From: Flavobacterium aquidurense | GTDB taxonomy: Bacteria; Bacteroidota; Bacteroidia; Flavobacteriales; Flavobacteriaceae | Reading direction: 5' to 3' | Assembly: GCA_900107365.1 (NCBI GenBank) | Contig: FNPS01000006.1 | Location: forward strand, 125,452-189,451 | DNA: 64,000 nucleotides | Shown here: positions 1 to 7,456 of the stretch, piece after piece | How the letters are laid out: each line of letters starts with the position of its first letter | Position numbering within the stretch: the first letter of the stretch is position 1 | Notes under the pieces: model-generated | Seen by the model: only the letters and a program-made list of their open reading frames with translations | Database searches by the model: none | What the model was told of the DNA's origin: nothing | Translations under genes and position numbers: made by a program

Positions 1-764
1 TTTGCAATTTCACGGTAAGATACATCTACTTGTTTTGGTTTTCCGGTAAGTAAATCTCTACCCTGAACCGACATATCTTCTGGAGGGCTCTCTAAATCTT
101 CGATAGCAGCTCCTATTTGAATTTTTATTTTCTCAGCAGTACTTTCTCCCACAAAAAGATTGTGTTGAGTACGCATGTAATAAACGATATCATTTGTGAA
201 AACGTCACCTGCAATTTTTACAGATTTATCACATACAATTCCGCCTAATGCAATTACAGCAATTTCAGTTGTACCACCTCCAATATCAACAATCATATTT
301 CCTTTTGGTTGCATGATATCGATACCAATACCAATTGCTGCTGCCATTGGCTCATGAATCAAATAAACTTCTTTTCCGTTTACTCTTTCACAAGATTCTT
401 TTACAGCACGCATCTCCACTTCAGTAATACCAGACGGAATACATACTACCATTCTTAAAGCTGGAGTAAACATTCTTTTTTTCAATGCTGGAATGCTTTT
501 AATGAACATATTGATCATTTTTTCTGAAGCATCAAAATCGGCAATTACACCATCTTTCAAAGGCCTTATGGTCTTTATGTTTTCATGCGTTTTACCTTGC
601 ATCATATTGGCTTCCTTACCAACAGCAATGATTTTGCCTGATATTCTGTCACGTGCAACGATTGACGGACTATCAATAACAACTTTATCATTATGAATGA
701 TTAAAGTGTTTGCGGTACCAAGGTCTATCGCAATATCCTCGGTCATGAAATCAAAAAATCCCAT
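1..764 (-). CDS. mreB: Rod shape-determining actin-like protein MreB (3' end outside window)
   Basis: The minus-strand frame begins MGFFDFMTEDIAIDLGTANT and runs off the left edge, so only about 254 N-terminal residues are visible. The actin-type phosphate-1 motif (DLGTANT) and the phosphate-2 motif (IVDIGGGTTEIAVIALGG) are intact. MreB forms filaments under the inner membrane that guide peptidoglycan synthesis in rod-shaped cells. A minus-strand TAACTTTG element at 806-813 fits the flavobacterial -7 box and would start transcription shortly upstream of this ATG. purH lies directly upstream on the same strand, so read-through from purH is also possible. Family identity is secure; the C-terminus cannot be assessed. 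Confidence 0.95.
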   Translation of the reverse strand, partial: MGFFDFMTEDIAIDLGTANTLIIHNDKVVIDSPSIVARDRISGKIIAVGKEANMMQGKTHENIKTIRPLKDGVIADFDASEKMINMFIKSIPALKKRMFTPALRMVVCIPSGITEVEMRAVKESCERVNGKEVYLIHEPMAAAIGIGIDIMQPKGNMIVDIGGGTTEIAVIALGGIVCDKSVKIAGDVFTNDIVYYMRTQHNLFVGESTAEKIKIQIGAAIEDLESPPEDMSVQGRDLLTGKPKQVDVSYREIA

Positions 765-819
765 AAGTTTTTTAGGGGTTTAAAATGTTATAAATAATTA
801 TCGAACAAAGTTAAACAAA

Positions 820-2346
820 TTAATGTTTAAAATGACGTGTTCCTGTAAATACCATTGCAAGATTATTTTCATTGCAATAATTTATGCTTAATTCGTCTTT
901 TATTGATCCTCCTGGCTGAATTACAGCTGTAATTCCTGCTTTTTTGGCTAATTCTACACAATCCGGAAAAGGGAAAAATGCATCACTCGCCATTGAAGCT
1001 CCGGTTAAATCAAAGCCAAAAGCTTTCGCTTTATCAACAGCCTGCATCAAAGCATCAACTCTTGATGTCTGACCAGTTCCTGATGAAATTAAAGTTCCGT
1101 TTTTAGCAAATACGATTGTATTTGATTTTGTGTTTTTACAAATTTTAGAAGCAAAAATTAAATCTTCTATCTCTTGTGCAGTTGGCTCTGTAATAGTAAC
1201 GGTTTTTAAATGCTCTTTAGTATCTGTAATAGTATTTCTGTCCTGAATTAACAAACCATTAAGACATGTTCTTACTTGTCTTGAAGGTAATTCAACTTCA
1301 TTCTGAACTAATATAATTCTGTTTTTCTTTTCTTGTAAAACGGCAATTGCGTCATCATCATAACTTGGAGCAATTACAACCTCACAGAATAATTTGTTGA
1401 TTTCTTGTGCTGTAGCCAAATCAATTTTAGTATTTGCGATCAAAACACCGCCAAAAGCCGATGTAGGATCGCAAGCCAAAGCCGCTAAATAAGCTTCGCT
1501 AATTGTTTTTCTTGAAGCTAAACCACAAGCATTATTATGTTTTAAAATAGCGAATGTTGGTCCGTCAGTTTTAAATTCGTTAATTAAATTTACTGCAGCA
1601 TCAACATCTAACAAATTGTTATATGACAATTCTTTTCCGTGAACTTTTTTGAACATAGCGTCAAAATCTCCAAAGAAAAATCCTTTTTGATGTGGATTTT
1701 CTCCGTATCTTAAAACTTGTCCGTTTGCAATGCTTTCTTTATAGATGGTTTCATCTGTATTGAAATAATTAAAAATAGCGCCATCATAATGAGAAGAAAC
1801 ATGGAATGCTTTTGTAGCAAACAATCTTCTGTTTTCTAATGTTGTTGCTCCATTTTGCTCTGTAATCAAATCTAAAAGCAAACTATATTCATTTACAGAA
1901 GCTACTATTACAGTGTCTTTGAAATTTTTTGCACCGGCACGAATCAATGAGATTCCACCAATATCAATTTTTTCAATAATATCTTGTTCACTTGCACCTG
2001 AGGCAACTGTTTTTTCAAAAGGATATAAATCAACAATTACTAAATCAATTTGCGGAATATCAAATTCCTTCATTTGCTGAACATCGCTTTCGTTATCCTG
2101 ACGATTTAAAATTCCACCAAAAATTTTCGGGTGTAAAGTTTTTACTCTTCCCCCAAGAATTTCAGGAAACGAAGTAATATCTTCTACTGGAACTACAGGA
2201 ATTCCAAGATTTTTTATAAAATCTTCAGTCCCTCCAGTTGAATAAAGTGTTACGTTTTGTTCGTGTAATTTTCTAACGATTGGCTCTAGTCCATCTTTCG
2301 AAAAAACAGATATTAATGCTGATTGTATTGTTTTAGTTGTGCTCAT
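820..2346 (-). CDS. purH: Bifunctional AICAR transformylase / IMP cyclohydrolase PurH
   Basis: This 508-aa protein catalyses the last two steps of de novo purine synthesis: formylation of AICAR and cyclisation of FAICAR to IMP. The N-terminal MGS-like cyclohydrolase domain (SALISVFSKDGLE, then STGGTEDFIKNLGIP) is followed by the transformylase domain with the KHNNACG motif and the segment ending QPGGSIKDE. Length is normal for the family. The frame stays open to an ATG at 2373. I chose the ATG at 2346 (MSTTKTIQSA) because a TACTTTTG -7 box lies at 2371-2378 on the minus strand, which would make the upstream ATG non-transcribed. The gene sits upstream of mreB on the same strand. Confidence 0.96.
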   Translation of the reverse strand: MSTTKTIQSALISVFSKDGLEPIVRKLHEQNVTLYSTGGTEDFIKNLGIPVVPVEDITSFPEILGGRVKTLHPKIFGGILNRQDNESDVQQMKEFDIPQIDLVIVDLYPFEKTVASGASEQDIIEKIDIGGISLIRAGAKNFKDTVIVASVNEYSLLLDLITEQNGATTLENRRLFATKAFHVSSHYDGAIFNYFNTDETIYKESIANGQVLRYGENPHQKGFFFGDFDAMFKKVHGKELSYNNLLDVDAAVNLINEFKTDGPTFAILKHNNACGLASRKTISEAYLAALACDPTSAFGGVLIANTKIDLATAQEINKLFCEVVIAPSYDDDAIAVLQEKKNRIILVQNEVELPSRQVRTCLNGLLIQDRNTITDTKEHLKTVTITEPTAQEIEDLIFASKICKNTKSNTIVFAKNGTLISSGTGQTSRVDALMQAVDKAKAFGFDLTGASMASDAFFPFPDCVELAKKAGITAVIQPGGSIKDELSINYCNENNLAMVFTGTRHFKH

Positions 2347-2370
2347 TGTGTAGTTATAATTTTCAGACTG

Positions 2371-2378
2371 CAAAAGTA
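2371..2378 (-). promoter_or_regulatory. Probable purH -7 promoter element
   Basis: Read on the minus strand this is TACTTTTG, an exact match to the flavobacterial TAnnTTTG box, about 25 nt upstream of the chosen purH start. No convincing TTG -33 element was seen. Confidence 0.5.
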
Positions 2379-2511
2379 GTTTTTTTAAATATTATTTTAA
2401 AGAAAATTAATGTAACATTATCTTAAAAAAAACTACTGATGAGTAAGTTAACTTTTATTAGGTTTTTGATTTTAATTTATTGAATTTTACTTTACTGAAA
2501 AATACGAAAAT

Positions 2512-3759
2512 ATGCTGCTTTATTTAAGATTGTTAAAGGAAAGTCTGAGCTTTGCCATAAATGCTTTACGAAATAACAAATTGCGTACATTATTGTCGTT
2601 GTTAGGAGTTACAATTGGTATTTTTTCAATTATTGCTGTTTTGGCCGCTGTTGATTCTCTGGATCGTAAAATCTCTAAAGATTTGAGCAGCCTAGATAAA
2701 AATACAATTTATTTAATGAAATTTTGCTTTGGACCTTCTGAAATTCCACAATGGAAAAGAGAGCAGTTTCCAAATGTTAAATATGATGAATATATCGCCT
2801 TAAAAAATTCCCTGAATAATACAGAACAGGTGGGGTACCAGCTTTTTGTAAATCATGAAAGTTTAAAATATGATTCAAAAACCGTAGCAGATGTAAATAT
2901 GGTTCCATCTTCTTATGAAATGGTTGATATTGACGGATTGACTTTTGATAAGGGAAGATTTTATACCGAATCTGAATCGAATTCCGGATCGCCAGTAATT
3001 GTTTTAGGATATGAAATTGCAACCGGCCTTTTCGGTTCTGATGATCCTGTCGGAAAAAGTATTCGTTTGTATGGACAACGTTTTACGGTTATTGGCGTTA
3101 TGACAAAACAGGGCGCGGGTTTTTTTGGTGATAGTAATGATACATCGGTTTATTTTCCGGCCAATTTTTTACGCAGAATGTATGGGGATAGTGATGCGAT
3201 GACACCGGTAATAGTTTTAAAACCAGTTAAAGGGATCGATATGGATGCTTATAAAGCAGAAGTTGCACAGAAACTAAGGGCTATTCGCGGAATGAAAGCA
3301 GGTGAAATCGATAATTTCTTTGTGAATGTTCTTTCGGGCTTTACAGATTTTATTGACGGAATTTTGGGTCAGATGAATGTTGTAGGTTGGATTATTAGTG
3401 GATTTTCTCTTTTAGTAGGAGGCTTCGGAATTGCCAACATAATGTTTGTTTCCGTTAAAGAGCGAACCAATTTAATTGGGATTCAGAAATCATTAGGAGC
3501 AAAAAATCGTTTTATATTATTTCAATTTTTATTTGAAGCCATAATTCTTTCTGTTATTGGGGGAATAATTGGACTGATAATGGTTTGGGGAATTGCACTG
3601 ATTTTAACGAAAGTGCTTGACTTCGAATTCGTTTTAAGTTTTGGGAATGTAATTTTAGGAACTACTTTGGCAGCCATTATTGGATTAATATCCGGGATTC
3701 TTCCGGCAATTTCAGCAGCCAATTTGGATCCGGTTGAGGCTATACGAACCGGGATGTAA
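2512..3759 (+). CDS. MacB/FtsX-type ABC transporter permease
   Basis: This 415-aa protein has the MacB layout: a cytoplasmic amphipathic start (residues 1-25, RNNKLRTLLSLLGVTIGIFS leading into the first membrane helix), a large periplasmic core of about 230 residues, then three C-terminal membrane helices of the FtsX domain (around 285-310, 340-365 and 380-405). The end, LDPVEAIRTGM, is typical of MacB-like permeases. Such proteins work with an ATPase in mechanotransmission, exporting lipoproteins, peptides or drugs or signalling to the envelope. No ATPase gene is adjacent, so the partner must lie elsewhere. Substrate unknown. Confidence 0.85.
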   Translation: MLLYLRLLKESLSFAINALRNNKLRTLLSLLGVTIGIFSIIAVLAAVDSLDRKISKDLSSLDKNTIYLMKFCFGPSEIPQWKREQFPNVKYDEYIALKNSLNNTEQVGYQLFVNHESLKYDSKTVADVNMVPSSYEMVDIDGLTFDKGRFYTESESNSGSPVIVLGYEIATGLFGSDDPVGKSIRLYGQRFTVIGVMTKQGAGFFGDSNDTSVYFPANFLRRMYGDSDAMTPVIVLKPVKGIDMDAYKAEVAQKLRAIRGMKAGEIDNFFVNVLSGFTDFIDGILGQMNVVGWIISGFSLLVGGFGIANIMFVSVKERTNLIGIQKSLGAKNRFILFQFLFEAIILSVIGGIIGLIMVWGIALILTKVLDFEFVLSFGNVILGTTLAAIIGLISGILPAISAANLDPVEAIRTGM

Positions 3760-3846
3760 AATATTTTGTGTTATTTAATTGTGATTTTTTTAATATGGAT
3801 AATCAAATACTTACTTAGTGAGTAGGTAGTTTAAATCAATAAATAA

Positions 3847-4740
3847 ATGAGCTTTAATTTAAAACCTGTCGATACCGTTGAGTCTATTTCTAGAGAAGAT
3901 TTTAAAAAGAATTATTTAGATAAAAGAAAGCCTTTAATTATAAAAGGTTTAACAAAGGACTGGCCTGCAAGGGAAAAATGGTCAACCGATTATTTTAAAG
4001 AAATCGCAGGGGATATTGAGGTAAAACTGGTTGATAATTCTAAAGCTGATCCTACCAAAGTAATCAATGCTTCTATTGCCACTATGAAATTTGGAGAGTA
4101 TCTCGATTTAATAAAAAGAGAGCCAACACAGCTTCGTATTTTTTTCTTCAATCTTTTTAAACACAGACCCGAGCTAATTAATGATGTAAAAGTTCCAAAG
4201 GAATTAATGGGTGGTTTTATAGAAAGCATGCCGGCTATGTTTTTTGGAGGTTCAAGTGCTTTTACTTTTTTACATTACGATATCGATTTGCCTCACCTTT
4301 TTCACACCCATTTTGGAGGAAGAAAACACATCATATTGTTTGATTATAAATGGAAGAAAAGACTTTATTGCGTTCCTAATACTACTTATGCCTTGGAAGA
4401 TTATGATGTTGCAAATCCTGATTTTGAAAAATTCCCCGCTTTAAAAGGTGTTGAAGGTTATGAGGTTTTTCTGGAACATGGAGACACTTTGTTCATGCCA
4501 ACCGGAATGTGGCATTGGATGCGCTACGTAGACGGTTCTTTTTCATTAAGTCTTCGTGCATGGGATCGATCTATAACGCGAAAAATGGCCAGCGTTTGGA
4601 GTTTATTTATGCATGGCGCAGTTGATAGTGCTATAAAAATAGTTTTTAGAGAACGTTATGCGATATGGCGTGAGAAACTAGCTTTTAAAATAGCTGACAA
4701 AGAATTGAAAAGAAACAAGCCAAAAGGTAGTGTGGCTTAG
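3847..4740 (+). CDS. Cupin-like (JmjC/FIH-type) 2-oxoglutarate oxygenase
   Basis: This 297-aa protein matches the cupin_8/JmjC-like family. The opening region (RKPLIIKGLTKDWPAREKW) is typical of FIH-like enzymes. A H-x-D iron pair is visible at H143 and D145 (FLHYDID), and the distal histidine is at about H223 (GMWHWMRY). These three residues are the usual Fe(II) ligands. The family hydroxylates proteins or small molecules using 2-oxoglutarate and O2. It lies alone, about 87 bp after the permease gene on the same strand, possibly co-transcribed. The substrate cannot be inferred. Length is usual for the bacterial members. Confidence 0.8.
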   Translation: MSFNLKPVDTVESISREDFKKNYLDKRKPLIIKGLTKDWPAREKWSTDYFKEIAGDIEVKLVDNSKADPTKVINASIATMKFGEYLDLIKREPTQLRIFFFNLFKHRPELINDVKVPKELMGGFIESMPAMFFGGSSAFTFLHYDIDLPHLFHTHFGGRKHIILFDYKWKKRLYCVPNTTYALEDYDVANPDFEKFPALKGVEGYEVFLEHGDTLFMPTGMWHWMRYVDGSFSLSLRAWDRSITRKMASVWSLFMHGAVDSAIKIVFRERYAIWREKLAFKIADKELKRNKPKGSVA

Positions 4741-4747
4741 ATTTTTT

Positions 4748-5326
4748 TTATTCAGTTTTTGGGAGTCTGATTTTTGTTTTATCCCATTTGATTATATCTG
4801 AGTTATAATATTCATCATTTTTCTTTTTGTATTTAAGAACAGTATCTTCTTCTTGTGTTGTTCTTCTTGTAGAAAAAGATCTTAGTTGGTTTTCATTTAA
4901 ATAAGAAAGTAGAGCATTATTTCTTATAGTATCATTTTGAGATGCAATTACAAGCATGCGTTTCATTTCATTTCTATTTGCAACATTTTGTTTTATAAAA
5001 TCAATAATGCTATTATTTGGCACTTTAATTATCTCAATTGGTTTAATGTTGAAAAAATCTGGAATTGTATCTTTTTCTGATTGAATGCAATGCCAAGGCG
5101 TATATTCTTTTTGATAAAAATAAAAATCCCCTTTTTGATCTATAATTAGATTGTTGTAGGAGTAAAATCCAGAAGGTGGGAGTGGAATATTTTTCTTTTT
5201 TAATTCATTTAAGAATTTGCTCTTCTCGATGGAAATTACATAAGAAGTCTTCTCTTCTTTTTTGTTGCAATTCAAAAGAAGCAAGAAGACCACAAAACCA
5301 AAAAAAATTCTCGTCATAACAATCAA
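4748..5326 (-). CDS. Predicted lipoprotein of unknown function
   Basis: I do not recognise this family. The protein (192 aa, or 189 aa from the second Met) begins with a short basic stretch, a hydrophobic helix (FFGFVVFLLLL) and a lipobox-like LLLNC, so Cys20 is the likely lipidated residue. The charged stretch NKKEEK follows. The rest is hydrophilic with many Lys/Asn/Ser and no recognisable motif. The gene ends 8 bp from the convergent oxygenase gene and is separated from accD by an intrinsic terminator. Likely a periplasmic or outer-membrane-anchored protein typical of Bacteroidota. Confidence 0.6.
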   Translation of the reverse strand: MIVMTRIFFGFVVFLLLLNCNKKEEKTSYVISIEKSKFLNELKKKNIPLPPSGFYSYNNLIIDQKGDFYFYQKEYTPWHCIQSEKDTIPDFFNIKPIEIIKVPNNSIIDFIKQNVANRNEMKRMLVIASQNDTIRNNALLSYLNENQLRSFSTRRTTQEEDTVLKYKKKNDEYYNSDIIKWDKTKIRLPKTE

Positions 5327-5345
5327 GATTTAAAATAAAGATATA

Positions 5346-5381
5346 AAAAAATCCCATTTGCCTTAGCGAATGGGATTTTAT
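5346..5381 (-). terminator. Intrinsic terminator after accD
   Basis: A GC-containing stem ATCCCATT / AATGGGAT with an 11-nt loop, flanked by A and T runs. On the minus strand it directly follows the accD stop and ends in a T tract. Confidence 0.85.
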
Positions 5382-5400
5382 ATGATTAGAAGTTTTAAAA

Positions 5401-6255
5401 CTATCTAATTGTATTATTTTGAATCAAATCGATGTACAAGTTGATCTTGTCTTTCAATTCTTTTCTAGGCGTGATAAAGTCTAGGAAACCGTGCTCTAAA
5501 AGAAACTCAGCAGTCTGGAAACCTTCTGGCAAATCCTTACCCGTTGTGTCACGAACAACACGGGGACCAGCAAAACCAATCAAAGCACCTGGCTCAGAAA
5601 TATTGATATCTCCTAACATAGCGTATGATGCGGTTGTCCCTCCGGTTGTTGGATCTGTACAGAGCGAAATATAAGGTAATTTAGCTTCAGCTAACTGGGC
5701 TAATTTTACTGATGTTTTAGCTAATTGCATTAATGAATAAGCGGCTTCCATCATACGAGCTCCTCCTGATTTAGAAATCATGACAAAAGGTAATTTGTTT
5801 TTGATGGCGTGATCAATACCTCTGGCAATTTTTTCTCCAACAACAGCTCCCATAGATCCACCAATAAAGGCAAAATCCATACAGCAAATTACAAGCTCTT
5901 TTCCTTTAGATTTTCCAACTCCTGTACGAACAGCGTCCTTAAGGTGCGTTTTCTCCATTACATCTTTTAATCTTTCTGCATATTTTTTTGTGTCTACAAA
6001 ATGCAGAGGATCTTTAGATGTCATGTTTTTATCTAATTCAACAAATTCGTTATTGTCGAATAAAATTTCAAAATAGGTTGCGCTTCCAATTCGAACGTGA
6101 AAATCATCTTCTGGGCTTACAAATAAGTTTCTCGCTAATTCGTCAGCATCAATAATTTTTCCAGTAGGAGATTTGTACCACAATCCTTTCGGAACGTCCA
6201 TCTTATCTTCAGTCGCGGTCGTAATTCCTTTTTCGTGTCTTTTAAACCAAGCCAT
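5401..6255 (-). CDS. accD: Acetyl-CoA carboxylase carboxyltransferase beta subunit lacking the zinc finger
   Basis: AccD and AccA together transfer CO2 from carboxybiotin to acetyl-CoA, the committed step of fatty acid synthesis. The crotonase-like carboxyltransferase core is intact: [35 protein letters not shown] and [18 protein letters not shown]. Length (284 aa) is normal. The N-terminal region that in most bacteria carries a four-Cys zinc ribbon (CxxC...CxxC) aligns well ([16 protein letters not shown]...[12 protein letters not shown]), but both CxxC pairs are replaced, by SPTG and SPED. The reading frame is unbroken, so this is substitution rather than damage. A terminator follows the gene. 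A TTTCAGG/CTTGAAACC repeat lies directly upstream of the start, and fbaA lies upstream on the same strand. Confidence 0.95.
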   Translation of the reverse strand: MAWFKRHEKGITTATEDKMDVPKGLWYKSPTGKIIDADELARNLFVSPEDDFHVRIGSATYFEILFDNNEFVELDKNMTSKDPLHFVDTKKYAERLKDVMEKTHLKDAVRTGVGKSKGKELVICCMDFAFIGGSMGAVVGEKIARGIDHAIKNKLPFVMISKSGGARMMEAAYSLMQLAKTSVKLAQLAEAKLPYISLCTDPTTGGTTASYAMLGDINISEPGALIGFAGPRVVRDTTGKDLPEGFQTAEFLLEHGFLDFITPRKELKDKINLYIDLIQNNTIR

Positions 6256-6267
6256 ATTTATTAATTT

Positions 6268-6318
6268 TGTTGTTTCAGGTTTCAGGTTTCAAGTTGCGAC
6301 ACTTGAAACCTGAAACTT
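6268..6318. repeat. Degenerate GTTTCAGG / CTTGAAACC inverted repeat before accD
   Basis: The sequence reads as two to three GTTTCAGG units facing CTTGAAACCTGAAAC. It can fold back on itself. It lies between fbaA and accD, ending about 12 nt from the accD start. Related units recur at 16935-16975, 45730-45756, 51688-51728 and 52752-52815. Confidence 0.7.
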
Positions 6319-6329
6319 TAAACTTTTAC

Positions 6330-7397
6330 TTATAGTGTATTCACATTATTCAAGTCTGCAAAAGCTTGCTCAAGTCTTGTATTGAATGTCACTTCGCTTT
6401 CACGTACCCATCTTCTTGGGTCATAATATTTTTTGTTAGGAACATCAGCACCTTCTGGGTTACCAATTTGAGATTTTAAATAGTCAAGGTTTTTAACCAT
6501 ATAATCACGAATTCCTTCTGTATATGCAAATTGTAAATCGGTATCAATGTTCATTTTGATAACTCCGTAGCTGATTCCTTCTCTGATTTCTTCAAGTGTT
6601 GAGCCTGAACCTCCGTGGAAAACGAAATCTACTGGGTTATGTCCAGTGTTGAATTTGTTTTGAACGAAATCCTGAGAATTTTTTAAGATTTTTGGAGTCA
6701 ATTTTACGTTTCCTGGTTTGTAAACACCGTGAACGTTTCCAAAAGCTGCAGCAATTGTAAATTTAGGACTTACTTTAGATAATTCTTCGTAAGCATAAGC
6801 AACTTCTTCAGGTTGTGTGTATAATTTTGAACTGTCAACATCAGAGTTGTCAACACCATCTTCTTCACCACCTGTAATACCTAGCTCAATTTCTAATGTC
6901 ATACCCATTTTACTCATTCTTGCTAAATACTCTTTACAGATCTCAATATTTTCTTCGATTGGCTCCTCAGACAAATCGATCATATGTGAACTGAATAATG
7001 GTTTTCCTGTTTCTGCGAAATGTTTTTCAGATGCATCTAACAAACCATCAATCCAAGGTAGTAATTTTTTTGCACAGTGGTCAGTATGTAAGATTACAGT
7101 TGCCCCGTAAGCTTCTGCCAAAGCGTGAATATGTTTTGCTCCTGCGATTCCGCCAGCGATTGCTGCTTTTTCGCCTGCGTTAGACAATCCTTTTCCTGCG
7201 TTAAATTGTGCTCCTCCGTTTGAAAATTGAATGATAACTGGCGCATTAAGTTTCGCTGCAGTTTCAAGAACTCCATTAATTGTGCTTGACCCCGTAACAT
7301 TTACTGCTGGAAGTGCAAATCCTTTTTCTTTCGCATAATTAAAAATCTCCTGTACCTGATCTCCTGTAGCTACTCCTGGTTTAATATTGTGTGCCAT
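6330..7397 (-). CDS. fbaA: Class II fructose-bisphosphate aldolase
   Basis: This 355-aa enzyme cleaves fructose 1,6-bisphosphate to dihydroxyacetone phosphate and glyceraldehyde 3-phosphate in glycolysis, and runs in reverse in gluconeogenesis. Class II (zinc-dependent) hallmarks are visible: ILHTDHCAKK with the metal-binding His, the long-type signature HMIDLSEEPIEENI, the second His region (AAAFGNVHGVYKPGNV) and the phosphate-binding FHGGSGS. Length matches the long E. coli FbaA-type subgroup. The start MAHNIKPGVATGDQ is typical. It is upstream of accD on the same strand, separated by a repeat. Confidence 0.97.
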   Translation of the reverse strand: MAHNIKPGVATGDQVQEIFNYAKEKGFALPAVNVTGSSTINGVLETAAKLNAPVIIQFSNGGAQFNAGKGLSNAGEKAAIAGGIAGAKHIHALAEAYGATVILHTDHCAKKLLPWIDGLLDASEKHFAETGKPLFSSHMIDLSEEPIEENIEICKEYLARMSKMGMTLEIELGITGGEEDGVDNSDVDSSKLYTQPEEVAYAYEELSKVSPKFTIAAAFGNVHGVYKPGNVKLTPKILKNSQDFVQNKFNTGHNPVDFVFHGGSGSTLEEIREGISYGVIKMNIDTDLQFAYTEGIRDYMVKNLDYLKSQIGNPEGADVPNKKYYDPRRWVRESEVTFNTRLEQAFADLNNVNTL

Positions 7398-7456
7398 TGT
7401 AATTTTTTTTAGTTGTTTTTAGGTTTTTAGGTTGCAAAAATAAGAATTAATTAGCA

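Noticed and set aside
2347..2373. Nine-codon N-terminal extension of PurH (MQSENYNYT)
   Set aside because: A -7 promoter box overlaps it and PurH proteins start at the downstream Met.
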